Position numbers and translations under genes: made by a program. This document shows, in pieces, positions 1 to 8,700 of a stretch of DNA of 64,000 nt; the first letter of the stretch is position 1; every line of letters starts with the position of its first letter. Origin of the DNA: Hyphococcus sp. (lineage in GTDB: Bacteria; Pseudomonadota; Alphaproteobacteria; Caulobacterales; Parvularculaceae); contig JANQON010000010.1 in the NCBI GenBank assembly GCA_028289605.1, positions 29,146 to 93,145 on the forward strand. The letters run 5' to 3'. The notes below the pieces were generated by a model. The model saw only the letters and a program-made list of their open reading frames with translations. It was not told the DNA's origin and made no database searches.

Positions 1-1
1 T

Positions 2-1186
2 TCGCTTTCCGTGCGCGGCGGCGGACACAACCACTGCGGTTTCGCCGTCAGCGACAATGGTCTCATGCTTGATTTATCGCAGCTCAATCGAGGCGAGTTC
101 AATCGCGAGAGCAGCAGCGCCATCGCGCAATCGGGCATGACCTGGGCGCAATTCGATGGTTTGACCCATCGCGCAGGCCTCGCAACGACGGGCGCTATTG
201 TGTCGATGGTCGGTCTGCCTGGCTATACGCTGGGCGGCGGCATTGGCTGGCTGCATCGGAAGTTCGGGGCGGGATGCGACAATCTCATCGGCGCGGAAAT
301 CGTCACGGCGACCGGCGACATCGTCAGGGCGGGCCTTCGCGACAATGAGGATCTGTTATGGGCGCTGCGCGGCGGCGGCGGCAATTTCGGGGTGGTGACA
401 AAACTTCGCTATCGTCTCTATCCGTTGAGCCATGTCCTCGCAGGCCTGATCTTTTTCCCACTCGATGATGTTGATGCGGTCGGCGCATTTCTGGACGGCT
501 ATCTCGCCGATGCGCCGGACGACTTGAACGTTTGGATGCTGCACCGCATGGCGCCGCCGTCGCCTGTCGTGCCGCGCAACCATCACGGCAAACCAGTCTT
601 GATCCTGGCGGTCACATGGACCGGCGACGAAGCGACCGGCGAACGCGCGATCGCCCCCTTATCGAAAATCGCAGCGCCGATTGCGACGGCGATCAAATGG
701 CGGCCATATCCGGAATGGCAGTCGGCGCTTGACGGCGCCTGGGGCGACGGGTTCTGCAATGAATGGGTCGGCGGCTATTTGAACGCCTATGACGGTCCTG
801 TGCGAGACATCATCGCAAAATACGTGAATATCGCCACAAGTCCGCTCAGCGACGTTAAGGTCGCGCGGCTGGGCGGGGAGTTTTCTCGATGCGGCGACGC
901 CGACAGTTCATTCGGCCATCGAGACGCAAACTACGCGTATGTCATTCAGACCCGATGGCCTCGCGATGAAGATTCAGCGCGGCATTTGGCGTGGACCTAC
1001 AATTTCCATCGCGCGTTGAAACAAGTGGACGCCGGCGGCGTCTATGTAAACTTTATCGGGAAAAATGAGCCGGCGACGCGGGTTGAAGCCGCTTATACGC
1101 CGTCAACGCTCGCTCGATTGCGAGCGATAAAGTCTGAATTTGATCCGGACAATCTCTTCAGCCAAAACGCAAACATCGTTCCGTGA
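2..1186 (+). CDS. FAD-linked oxidoreductase (BBE family), 5' end missing
   Basis: The reading frame is already open at the first bases of the window, giving S-L-S-V-R-G-G-G-H-N, so the true start lies outside. RGGGHN is the FAD-binding PCMH segment whose His usually carries 8-alpha-linked FAD. GAIVSMVGLPGYTLGGGIGW and LLWALRGGGGNFGVVT are further FAD-domain motifs. The C-terminus (NFIGKNE ... FDPDNLFSQNANI) is the BBE (berberine-bridge-enzyme-like) module. Family proteins oxidise alcohols, sugars or alkaloid-like substrates in a two-electron reaction; the substrate here cannot be read from sequence. About 395 codons are visible, compared with roughly 450-480 in the family. A GTG at 11 is only an internal codon. 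Confidence 0.88.
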   Translation, partial: SLSVRGGGHNHCGFAVSDNGLMLDLSQLNRGEFNRESSSAIAQSGMTWAQFDGLTHRAGLATTGAIVSMVGLPGYTLGGGIGWLHRKFGAGCDNLIGAEIVTATGDIVRAGLRDNEDLLWALRGGGGNFGVVTKLRYRLYPLSHVLAGLIFFPLDDVDAVGAFLDGYLADAPDDLNVWMLHRMAPPSPVVPRNHHGKPVLILAVTWTGDEATGERAIAPLSKIAAPIATAIKWRPYPEWQSALDGAWGDGFCNEWVGGYLNAYDGPVRDIIAKYVNIATSPLSDVKVARLGGEFSRCGDADSSFGHRDANYAYVIQTRWPRDEDSARHLAWTYNFHRALKQVDAGGVYVNFIGKNEPATRVEAAYTPSTLARLRAIKSEFDPDNLFSQNANIVP

Positions 1187-1294
1187 ATCCACAAATGAAC
1201 TTAAAACAATCGCTTCGTCTTGGTCCGGCCGGCCAGCGTTCGGTTTGGAGATAAACCGGCCCTAGACTGCGCCTGGCAAAATGACCGATCGCGC

Positions 1295-2251
1295 TTATAC
1301 ACTACGTGAAACCAACAGACCGATATAGAGGACGTATAGGCCCAAAAACATCCAACCCTCCGTTCGACTGAGGCGGTTTCCGGTCCATGCGAAAAAGAAC
1401 AATAGCGCTGTGGCGAAGACGACAATCATAGCGTCTACCAACATAAAGGACGTTGCGAGACTGATCGGCGCGATGGCCGCTGTGGCGCCGAGGATGCCGA
1501 GAATATTGAAAATGTTGCTGCCGATGATGTTGCCATAGGCGAGGTCAGTCTCGCCCTTTCTTGCAGCGGCGATGGACGCAGCAAGTTCCGGTAGTGACGT
1601 GCCGATCGCGATAACCGTCAGCCCAATGACGGCCTCCGGGATTCCGATGCTTGCCGCCAGGGACTGCGCGCCGTCGACCATGACGATCGCCCCGCCAAGG
1701 ACGCCCGCTGCACCGAGAACGAAGAAAAGTAGGGAACGAATTATACTGGGCGATTTCGGCGTGACCAATTCGGCTTCGCGTTCAAGGATGTCCGCCATGG
1801 GCGTTGCGCGCCGTCGCTCGGCCAGGAACGTCAAGGTCGCGTAGGAGGCCAAGCCGATGAGAAACGCAATCCCGGCAAGCCGGCCGACGCCGCCCAGGAT
1901 GACGCCGCCGACGGCGAGGAGGGTCGCGGCGGCGAGGACTGGCGCATCGCGGCGAAAGGCCTGAGGATCGCAAAGTACCGGCGTGATCGCGGCTGTAACG
2001 CCAAGGATGAGCAAGATATTGGCGAGGTTGCTGCCCAAAACATTGCCGAGCGCAATTTGCGGCGATCCTGCGAGCGCCGCGTTCACGCTTGTCGCGAGCT
2101 CGGGCAGGGATGTGCCGAAGCCAACGAGGATCAAGCCGATAAACAGTTTCGATACGCCGACGCGCTCAGCAACGCCGACAGCGCCTTTGACAAGCGCGTC
2201 GCCGCCAAAACCGAGCATGACGAAGCCCGCGAATACTTGTATCAAAGCCAT
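1295..2251 (-). CDS. Calcium/sodium antiporter (CaCA/YrbG family)
   Basis: A 318-residue, highly hydrophobic inner-membrane exchanger. It contains the two inverted alpha-repeats of the CaCA superfamily: GFGTSLPELATSVNAAL followed by ALGNVLGSNLANILLILG near the N-terminus, and AIGTSLPELAASIAAA followed by YGNIIGSNIFNILGILG in the second half. The acidic and polar residues of these motifs form the cation sites. Family members exchange Ca2+ for Na+ or H+. The length is normal and the start is supported by AGAAGG just upstream on the minus strand. It is transcribed divergently from the ZntB-like gene; the roughly 110 bp before the small coupled ORF at 2363 must hold both promoters. Confidence 0.93.
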   Translation of the reverse strand: MALIQVFAGFVMLGFGGDALVKGAVGVAERVGVSKLFIGLILVGFGTSLPELATSVNAALAGSPQIALGNVLGSNLANILLILGVTAAITPVLCDPQAFRRDAPVLAAATLLAVGGVILGGVGRLAGIAFLIGLASYATLTFLAERRRATPMADILEREAELVTPKSPSIIRSLLFFVLGAAGVLGGAIVMVDGAQSLAASIGIPEAVIGLTVIAIGTSLPELAASIAAARKGETDLAYGNIIGSNIFNILGILGATAAIAPISLATSFMLVDAMIVVFATALLFFFAWTGNRLSRTEGWMFLGLYVLYIGLLVSRSV

Positions 2252-2362
2252 AATTTGACCTTCTGATGGAGATGCGGCGCATGCGTATTGGAAGCACGGT
2301 GCGCGTTCAAGAATGCTAGGACTTAAATCTGACTACAAAACAAGGGCCAATGGAGGCTCCGC

Positions 2363-2485
2363 ATGCCCACCACCAAACTGATATTGCCTTCCATGGTTGC
2401 CAAGAAGGCCTTGCGCCAAAAGCGCGCTCTATTTCCGATGCGTGAACGTCCGCCCGTAAGCTATTTCAGCGTGGGCGTCCAATGA
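2363..2485 (+). CDS. 40-aa basic peptide translationally coupled to zntB
   Basis: The ATG at 2363 has a good Shine-Dalgarno (TGGAGG, six bases upstream). The 41-codon frame ends in TGA at 2483-2485, overlapping the ATG of the ZntB-like gene (2482) as ATGA. The peptide is basic and contains VAKKALRQKRALFPMRERPP; it has no membrane segment and no recognised family. It could be a leader peptide controlling the transporter, or a small protein made with it. The strong ribosome site and exact overlap favour real translation, but no homology is known to me. Confidence 0.5.
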   Translation: MPTTKLILPSMVAKKALRQKRALFPMRERPPVSYFSVGVQ

Positions 2486-3456
2486 GCGAGATCACGAACG
2501 CCATTGGCGCGCTCTATGCGTATGATGTCGAAACGAGCGGCGACGCACGAAACCTCGACGCTGACCGGTTGCCGGAATTGGATTCGGCGACAATCTATCG
2601 ATGGGTTCACTTGGATCTTGACCACCCTGGGGCCGCGCCCTGGATTGCAAGTCAAACGGACGAGACCGTCGCTGAGTCGCTCACGCTCGAAGATACGCGG
2701 CCGCGATTTGCAAAGCATGGAACAGGTTTCCTGCTCAATTTGCGCGGGGTCAATCTTAATCCAGCCGCGGACCCAGAAGACATGGTGTCGATACGATTGT
2801 GGGTATGCGATCGAATGATCATTTCCGTGCGGCGGCGACGGCTGATGGCGGTCGTTGCATTACGCGAGGCGATGGAAGCAGGCGCTGCGCCCGAAACGCC
2901 CGGCCATTTCGTTGCGGCGTTGTCGGAAGGCATGACGGAACGTATGGCGCCGGTGATTGACGGCATCGCCGACGACGTTGACGCCCTTGAAGAATTGAGT
3001 CTCGACAGCGCCAGCGGTCTTCGCGCCAAAATCGTCGATATTCGGCGAACCACGATCGCCTTGCGCCGCTATATCGGACCGCAGCGCGAGGCGCTCAGCC
3101 GACTTGCCGGCGAAAGCGGCGACTTTTTCGAAAATGAAGACCGCACAGGTCTGCGCGAGACGGTCGATCGTATAACGCGTCTTGTTGAGGAAATGGACGC
3201 CGTGCGCGAACGGTGCGGCGTCTTGAACGACCAATTAGCGGACGCCCGGGCGGAAGAGATGAACAGGAACATGATGGTGTTGTCCGTTGTCGCCGCTATC
3301 TTCCTGCCCCTAGGATTTTTGACCGGGCTTCTCGGCGTGAATGTCGGCGGCATACCCGGCGCAGAGAACCCTCACGCGTTTGCGTTTCTTTGTCTGCTGA
3401 TGGTCGCACTGGGCGCCGGCATCACGTTTTTCTTCAGAAAGTTGAAATGGATATGA
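2482..3456 (+). CDS. zntB: CorA/ZntB-family divalent cation transporter
   Basis: A 324-residue protein with the CorA layout: a soluble alpha/beta funnel domain (roughly 1-240), a long acidic helix, and two C-terminal membrane helices (MMVLSVVAAIFLPLGFLTG and AFLCLLMVALGAGITFFF). The selectivity loop reads GVNVGGIPG, as in ZntB-type members rather than the GMN of classical Mg2+ CorA, so zinc or another divalent cation is more likely than Mg2+. Members are homopentameric inner-membrane channels or transporters. The start overlaps the 40-codon ORF (ATGA) and the stop overlaps the next gene (ATGA), so three frames form one coupled unit. Confidence 0.88.
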   Translation: MSEITNAIGALYAYDVETSGDARNLDADRLPELDSATIYRWVHLDLDHPGAAPWIASQTDETVAESLTLEDTRPRFAKHGTGFLLNLRGVNLNPAADPEDMVSIRLWVCDRMIISVRRRRLMAVVALREAMEAGAAPETPGHFVAALSEGMTERMAPVIDGIADDVDALEELSLDSASGLRAKIVDIRRTTIALRRYIGPQREALSRLAGESGDFFENEDRTGLRETVDRITRLVEEMDAVRERCGVLNDQLADARAEEMNRNMMVLSVVAAIFLPLGFLTGLLGVNVGGIPGAENPHAFAFLCLLMVALGAGITFFFRKLKWI

Positions 3457-6266
3457 GCCGCTTCCTGCTCACTCTCTGGTTGGTGTTCGCCGGCATTGGC
3501 GTTCACGCCGCTCAAGCCCAGACATTGAGTGTCGACGCGGCGGATGTCCAAAACCCCACAGCGTTTGTCTCCGAAGAGGAGCAGTCCGTACGTGAATTGC
3601 GCAGTGCTTTTGAACAATCTGATGGAAATGATCTTGAGGTTTTGCGCACGACGCTCAGCGCACGACGGGAGCAGATATCGACGTTTATAGACCAACTGAC
3701 TGACGAGCAAGCAAACCTTGAGGCGCTCCTCGCTCAGACCGAGACTGGTGTTGCAGGTGAGGGACAAGGCCTTAGCGAAGGAGAACGTGAACAGCGTGTG
3801 GCGCGGCTTGCTGTTCTCACTGACGTCATCGACAAGGCTGAGATCGTTCGCCGTGATTATGACGGGCTTGCGGCGCAGATGGCAGAAGCGGGGACGCGCG
3901 CAACACTGCAAACCGCTGTTGATGAACGCAGGGCTGAAATTGAAGCGGCAAGCCGTCGACTCAACGAGACTGAAGATGAAACCGGCCTCGTCGCGCTTCG
4001 CGAAGAGTTGCGCGCGTTGCGCGCCGCGGCGGCGGAAGATGTGGCGCCGTTGGAAATTTCGCGCGACCGGCTGGCGGCGGATTTAGATCGGTTGGGGCCT
4101 GCGCCGGGGGAGGGCGACGTTGCGGAGGCGCCGGAAATCGCAGAGGAGCGTGAGAAACTGCGCAGCGCGTTAGTTGTAGAAGACGCGATCGTCCGCCAGT
4201 CTGCGCTCAATATTACGGATATCAACCGCCTTTTGGCCGATATAACAAAGAAGCGCCGGGACCAGTTCTATTCGCAAGTATTTTCTCGCGGGCCGTCGCC
4301 GCTTAACATTAGTCTCGCCGGCGCTGCTAGTCGCGATGCGTCTGAAGGATCAGCCGATTTCGTCGAGAGTATAAGCCGGTGGCAAGCCGCGAAAGCCGAA
4401 CAAGGCGGTTTAGGACGCGCCTACGGCCATATCGCGATTAGCTTGATTATCGGCTTTATTCTTTTTGTACCTGCGCGCCGATGGGCGAACCAACGCATTT
4501 TGAAAGGCCTGCAGAAACTCGAACCGACACCGGGCCGGCGCGCATGGGCGGCGCTGTTGCGTATTTTCGCACGCGCCATTCCCGGCGTCGTGGCGGGGTT
4601 CCTTGTTTTGGCGGCTTTAGCGGCGCAAGGCGCTATTGATGAAAACACGAGGCCGCTCGCGCGCGCCATATGGTTTGGGCTGCTGGCGCTTGTCACGGCG
4701 GAAGCGGCCGCGGCGGCGGTTTTGTCACCAGGCGTGCCCGGTTGGCGCTTGATGCCCCTCGAAAAGCGCTGTGGGCAGTCCGTCAAATTTCTGTTCCTAA
4801 CCCTCGTATTTTTGTTCTTTGCAGACCGCATACTCAGCGCCGGGGCGGCGACATTTGTAGGCGGCCAAGAGCTGGCGTTGATGCAAAGCGCGGTTATCGC
4901 CTGCCTGATGGGCGCCATTTTCATTCTTTTGTCTCGAAAACGCCTTTGGATTTTGGATGATCACCGAAGAGACGATTTTTCTGACGAAGCCAAAGCTTTG
5001 GGTAAAGCGCTTCGCAACGGCGCGCTTATTTTGGGCGGGCTAATTGTTGCGGCGACACTCTATGGATATGTCGCGCTTGGGTACTATGTCGCCACACGCA
5101 CTTTCATGGTCGGCGGTCTGCTGGTGCTTGGGCTCTTCATCCGGTTGTTCCTGCAGGAAGCGCTCAGAACGCTTGATCAAGCGATGAGCGGTCGAAAGAC
5201 AAAGCCTGAGGACGAAACCGAGAGTGAACGGTTCATCTTTTTCTGGATCGGCGCCTTTGTCGACGTTTTGATTATCCTCGCGCTCCTGCCTCTCGTCGCA
5301 ATCGCATTTGGCGCGGAATGGGTCGACGTTCGCGACGCCGTTGCGAGCGCGTTTTTTGGGTTCAAAATCGGCAATGTCACGTTTTCGTTGGCGCAATTCC
5401 TCGGCGCGGTCGCGACTTTCGTTGCAATCCTGGCGCTCACCCGATTCATTCAGCGAACCGGTGAGAAGCGCTTCTTCCCGCGCACGCGCCTCGACACCGG
5501 CGTGCAGAATTCGCTGAAAACACTGATCGGTTATGTCGGTTTGGTGATTGCGATCATGGCGTCAATCGGCGTACTCGGCTTTAACTTGTCAAGCTTGGCC
5601 ATTATCGCCGGCGCGCTGTCAGTCGGCATCGGCTTTGGCTTGCAGAGCATTGTCAATAATTTCGTCTCTGGTCTCATCCTGTTATTCGAGCGACCGATAA
5701 AGGTCGGCGACTGGATTGTCGTGAGTTCCGGCGAGGGAACCGTCAAGCGCATTAGCGTGCGCTCGACGGAAATCGAAACCTGGGATCGCTCGTCGATTAT
5801 TGTGCCGAACTCTGAGCTCATCTCATCGTCGGTCACGAACTGGACGCACAAGGATCGTTGGACGCGGCTCATTATGCCGATCGGCGTTTCCTATGACAGC
5901 GATCCGCGCAAAGTCATCGAGGTGCTGGAAGGCGTCATCAAAGAAAACAAAAAGATCATGCGATACCCGGAGCCCTTTATCTACTTTGTGGGTTTCGGCG
6001 ACAGTTCGCTTGATTTTGAGGTGCGCGTCTTCATGCGCGAAACATCGGAACGCCTTCCGACGTTGAACGAGCTGCGGATTGCCGCCTTTGAAGCGTTTAG
6101 GGACGCCGGCATCGAAATTCCATTCCCGCAACGCGATTTGCATGTGCGTTCCGCTCCTGGCTTTCCGACATCCGGCGAAGCTGCGGACGCGCCGCTCGCT
6201 GCACAAGAGCCGACGGAATCCGAGCCCCAACGCGGCGAAGGCCCGGCCGCAAAGGCTGCCGAATAG
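3453..6266 (+). CDS. DUF3772/MscS mechanosensitive channel, 937 aa
   Basis: The frame is open from further upstream, but the ATG at 3453 overlaps the zntB stop as ATGA and begins a clean signal peptide (MSRFLLTLWLVFAGIGVHAA-QAQ). A coiled-coil periplasmic region (about 30-330) with Glu/Arg-rich helices corresponds to DUF3772. Many membrane helices follow (about 350-700), then the MscS pore helix and beta domain (AGALSVGIGFGLQSIVNNF, LLFERPIKVGDWI, IIVPNSELISSSVTNW). The Gly/Ala-rich pore helix is intact. It is probably a large MscK-like channel that opens under membrane tension in osmotic downshock. The C-terminal tail is Ala/Glu-rich and presumably disordered. Confidence 0.9.
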   Translation: MSRFLLTLWLVFAGIGVHAAQAQTLSVDAADVQNPTAFVSEEEQSVRELRSAFEQSDGNDLEVLRTTLSARREQISTFIDQLTDEQANLEALLAQTETGVAGEGQGLSEGEREQRVARLAVLTDVIDKAEIVRRDYDGLAAQMAEAGTRATLQTAVDERRAEIEAASRRLNETEDETGLVALREELRALRAAAAEDVAPLEISRDRLAADLDRLGPAPGEGDVAEAPEIAEEREKLRSALVVEDAIVRQSALNITDINRLLADITKKRRDQFYSQVFSRGPSPLNISLAGAASRDASEGSADFVESISRWQAAKAEQGGLGRAYGHIAISLIIGFILFVPARRWANQRILKGLQKLEPTPGRRAWAALLRIFARAIPGVVAGFLVLAALAAQGAIDENTRPLARAIWFGLLALVTAEAAAAAVLSPGVPGWRLMPLEKRCGQSVKFLFLTLVFLFFADRILSAGAATFVGGQELALMQSAVIACLMGAIFILLSRKRLWILDDHRRDDFSDEAKALGKALRNGALILGGLIVAATLYGYVALGYYVATRTFMVGGLLVLGLFIRLFLQEALRTLDQAMSGRKTKPEDETESERFIFFWIGAFVDVLIILALLPLVAIAFGAEWVDVRDAVASAFFGFKIGNVTFSLAQFLGAVATFVAILALTRFIQRTGEKRFFPRTRLDTGVQNSLKTLIGYVGLVIAIMASIGVLGFNLSSLAIIAGALSVGIGFGLQSIVNNFVSGLILLFERPIKVGDWIVVSSGEGTVKRISVRSTEIETWDRSSIIVPNSELISSSVTNWTHKDRWTRLIMPIGVSYDSDPRKVIEVLEGVIKENKKIMRYPEPFIYFVGFGDSSLDFEVRVFMRETSERLPTLNELRIAAFEAFRDAGIEIPFPQRDLHVRSAPGFPTSGEAADAPLAAQEPTESEPQRGEGPAAKAAE

Positions 6267-6318
6267 TACGCTAAGTCGCTGAAGTTAAGGGGTTTAATTC
6301 TGCGTTCCGAGCAGGGTG

Positions 6319-6346
6319 TTGACAAACATATTTCGATGTATATTAT
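6319..6346 (+). promoter_or_regulatory. Sigma-70-like promoter of the MarR gene
   Basis: TTGACA at 6319-6324, a 16-bp spacer and TATTAT at 6341-6346 form a near-consensus promoter whose predicted start falls a few bases before the ATG at 6358, leaving almost no leader. An inverted repeat, GATGT (6335-6339) N11 ACATC (6351-6355), straddles the -10 element and is a plausible autoregulatory operator for the MarR protein. Pattern evidence only. Confidence 0.55.
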
Positions 6347-6357
6347 TTCGACATCAA

Positions 6358-6900
6358 ATGATTACAGATGTGAGAAATAAGACAAAGGCCCGGGGCCGGG
6401 CGGTAGACGCGTCGATGGCGCCGAATACAGCGGCTGTGTTGGCGGATATCCGCATGATCATTCATGCAAGCGATGTCTTCTCGAAGAAGCTGCACCGCGC
6501 GACCGGCCTCACAACCGCGCAAGCGCTTGCGTTGAGAACGATTGCCGATGCTGGTGAAGTCACGACGAAAGCGCTGTCGAATATTGTTTCGATCAGCCAG
6601 GCGACGCTCACAAGCGTTTTGGACCGGCTCGAAGCGAAGGGCCTCATCGAACGCTATCGCAGCCGCGTAGACCGACGCATTGTCCATGCGAAGCCGACGC
6701 GTAGCGGCGAGAAGTTTCTAGCGACGATGCCTGATTTGCTGGACGAAGCCTTTATCGCGCGTTTTGCAAAGCTGACTGCGAAACGACGCAAAGAGATCTC
6801 ATCCGCCCTTGCTGAAGTGGCTGTGATGATGAACGCCGACGCGAGCGATGCTGCGGCGGCGGTTAACGGACGCTCCACGACAAGCGTCAAGCGCGCCTAG
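6358..6900 (+). CDS. MarR-family transcriptional regulator
   Basis: The 180-residue winged-helix regulator has the MarR signature VSISQATLTSVLDRLEAKGLI (recognition helix) followed by the wing YRSRVDRRIVHAKPTRSGE; flanking helices would dimerise. The frame is also open from a GTG at 6316, but the promoter and inverted repeat at 6319-6355 would then lie inside the gene, so the ATG at 6358 is preferred. MarR proteins repress stress, efflux or catabolic genes and often themselves. The ligand is unknown. The nearest candidate target, besides itself, is the dps gene 79 bp downstream. Confidence 0.87.
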   Translation: MITDVRNKTKARGRAVDASMAPNTAAVLADIRMIIHASDVFSKKLHRATGLTTAQALALRTIADAGEVTTKALSNIVSISQATLTSVLDRLEAKGLIERYRSRVDRRIVHAKPTRSGEKFLATMPDLLDEAFIARFAKLTAKRRKEISSALAEVAVMMNADASDAAAAVNGRSTTSVKRA

Positions 6901-6979
6901 CGCGCCAACTGCATCCTTCACTGAAAGAGATTTTGGGCTTGAAGCCTAAATTCCTCACTAGCGTAAGGAGCAAACTGCT

Positions 6980-7486
6980 ATGACTATTGAAGTTTTGAAA
7001 ACCAATTATGAAGATCTGCCGATCCGCGCCGGCGTTGAACGGAAAGATCGCAAGATGCTGGCCGAGCTGATGGGTCAGGCCCTCGCGAGCACCTATGTGC
7101 TATATCACAAAACGCATGCGTTTCACTGGAACGTCACCGGTCCGTTGTTTTATTCGGTCCACAAACTGACGGACGATCAGTACAACGATCTGGCGGAGGC
7201 GATTGACGATATTGCTGAGCGGATTCGCGCAATCGGCGTTGTCGCGCCCACAGGCCTGAAGCGCTACATCAAAGAAAGCCGCGTTGACGACTACACGGAT
7301 GTCGACGACGCCGTCGCCATGGTGCTGCAGTTGGGCAAAGACCACCAGGAGGTGGCGGCTCAGCTGCGGGAGGCCGTAAAGGAGGCGGAAAAAGTCGACG
7401 ACGTCTACACCGCTGATTTGCTCACCGCGCGCATCGGCGCCCACGAGGAAGCGTCGTGGATGCTGAACTCGCTCATCGTTCAATAG
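6980..7486 (+). CDS. dps: Dps-family DNA-protecting ferritin
   Basis: A 168-residue protein with an AAGGAG ribosome site just upstream of the ATG. The ferroxidase-site motifs of Dps are clear: HAFHWNVTGPLFYSVHKL early and DDQYNDLAEAIDDIAERIRAIG after it, with acidic/His ligands shared between subunits. Dps forms a dodecameric shell that oxidises Fe2+ with H2O2 and stores iron, protecting DNA in stationary phase. That suits an aerobic phototroph exposed to photooxidative stress. The length is normal for the family. It is followed closely by a 44-codon ORF and then a strong terminator, so the two are probably co-transcribed. Confidence 0.93.
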   Translation: MTIEVLKTNYEDLPIRAGVERKDRKMLAELMGQALASTYVLYHKTHAFHWNVTGPLFYSVHKLTDDQYNDLAEAIDDIAERIRAIGVVAPTGLKRYIKESRVDDYTDVDDAVAMVLQLGKDHQEVAAQLREAVKEAEKVDDVYTADLLTARIGAHEEASWMLNSLIVQ

Positions 7487-7504
7487 GCTTAAGGGGATAT
7501 GATT

Positions 7505-7639
7505 ATGGATAGCGAAAACGAACTTAGCACAGATGAAGTCCGGCAGGGGGAAGTCCGGGGGATGAATAAAGTGCTCATCTGGTCGCTAGCGACCGCAGCA
7601 GTAACCTTCTCTATCGCCCTAATTGCATTCGTTCGATAG
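7505..7639 (+). CDS. 44-aa single-span membrane peptide downstream of dps
   Basis: The ATG at 7505 is preceded by AAGGGG about eight bases upstream. The peptide has an acidic N-terminal half (MDSENELSTDEVRQGEVRG) and one membrane helix (MNKVLIWSLATAAVTFSIAL). It lies 18 bp after dps and before a strong terminator, so it seems to be the last gene of that transcript. Its shape resembles the small subunit IV of alphaproteobacterial aa3 oxidases, but I see no sequence signature that supports that identity. Function unknown. Confidence 0.55.
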   Translation: MDSENELSTDEVRQGEVRGMNKVLIWSLATAAVTFSIALIAFVR

Positions 7640-7648
7640 GCAAACTTA

Positions 7649-7677
7649 AACGCCCCTCGTAAGAGGGGCGTTTTTTT
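7649..7677 (+). terminator. Rho-independent terminator after dps unit
   Basis: Perfect 10-bp stem AACGCCCCTC / GAGGGGCGTT closed by a GTAA (GNRA-type) tetraloop and followed by a T run to 7677. Confidence 0.93.
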
Positions 7678-7748
7678 GCGAGGCTAACGCTTACGGAGAT
7701 ATCCGCAATACGCCGACCAAAGATAGCTCTGGAGATGTGGCCGGGAAA

Positions 7749-8648
7749 CTAAGCGATCGGTGCGAGCACGCGAAGTGCGCGGGGTTTAATTTTGATTGTC
7801 GCCGGGGATGAAAGACGGACGATTTCTCCATCAACAGTGGCGATGAGTTCAGGGCCGTCAGTTGAAATTGAACATTGATTGCATTTGCGCAGTTCGATGA
7901 GCTCAGAATCCTGCAAGCCGCCGGTAACGGTTTCGAGCAGAACAATAAGGAAATCAACCGGCGATTCAGCGCGCGCGATATACAGTCCAAGACAGCCGGC
8001 GTCGAGAACGGACCGACGCGGCGCCAATTCCTCCGCTCCATCGTAGCAGTTGTTAGCGACCATGAGCGTATTTGTATCAATAACAGTCGTGTCACCTTCG
8101 ACGGTGATACGGTAACGCTCCACGTCTGACATTGCGATAGATCCAACAAGATCTGCAGCAGCTTCTGCCTTCTCACTCAAGTTTTCGAGATCGCGAAGTC
8201 GTTCACGCGACCGCGCCGCATCGGAATATGCGCCAAACACAACGTTATTGAGGAATGCCCGTTCGTTAATATAGGCGACATCAATAGGATATGATCGCAT
8301 CTCTTTTAGCTGCGTGATTGCCGGCATGAGATCAGGCGCGAAGCCCAAGTCGCGTGAAAGTATATTCATCGTGCCACCGGGCAAGGGTGTAAACTCAATC
8401 TCAGAGTCAACAATGGCGCTTGCAATGGCGCCGGCGGTGCCGTCGCCGGCCAGGAGCAGTATGCGCGCCGGCGCCTTAGACTTTGAGAGTGCTGCAGCCT
8501 TCTCAATCATCGCAGTGGGATCGCCGCTTGCAACAACGGTTTCGAATGGCGTTTCCGGCAGCGTCTGTTTAATCGTTGAAATACAATGTTCGACGCCATG
8601 GGAGCTTACGCCGCCCGACTTCTCATTAATGAAGATATAGGTCTGCAT
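7749..8648 (-). CDS. Diacylglycerol kinase-like lipid kinase (YegS/BmrU type)
   Basis: Reading from the ATG at 8648 gives 299 residues starting MQTYIFINEKSGGV, which matches the usual N-terminus of the DAGK catalytic domain. The nucleotide motif LLAGDGTAGAIASAIVDS and the substrate-loop motif FTPLPGGTMNILSRDLG are present; in most relatives the first reads GGDGT, here AGDGT. Family members phosphorylate diacylglycerol, sphingoid or other lipids at the inner membrane. The frame is open to 8765, but that would run into the neighbouring metallophosphoesterase gene, so the internal ATG is preferred. The ribosome site is weak. Confidence 0.83.
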   Translation of the reverse strand: MQTYIFINEKSGGVSSHGVEHCISTIKQTLPETPFETVVASGDPTAMIEKAAALSKSKAPARILLLAGDGTAGAIASAIVDSEIEFTPLPGGTMNILSRDLGFAPDLMPAITQLKEMRSYPIDVAYINERAFLNNVVFGAYSDAARSRERLRDLENLSEKAEAAADLVGSIAMSDVERYRITVEGDTTVIDTNTLMVANNCYDGAEELAPRRSVLDAGCLGLYIARAESPVDFLIVLLETVTGGLQDSELIELRKCNQCSISTDGPELIATVDGEIVRLSSPATIKIKPRALRVLAPIA

Positions 8649-8700
8649 TAGGGGCAACTTCGTTTCGTCGCGGTGAGATGACCCAATGACAATGACACGG

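Noticed and set aside
3213..3452. Upstream extension of the MscS frame through the end of zntB
   Set aside because: Overlaps zntB by 240 bases; the ATG at 3453 has an ATGA overlap and starts a clear signal peptide.
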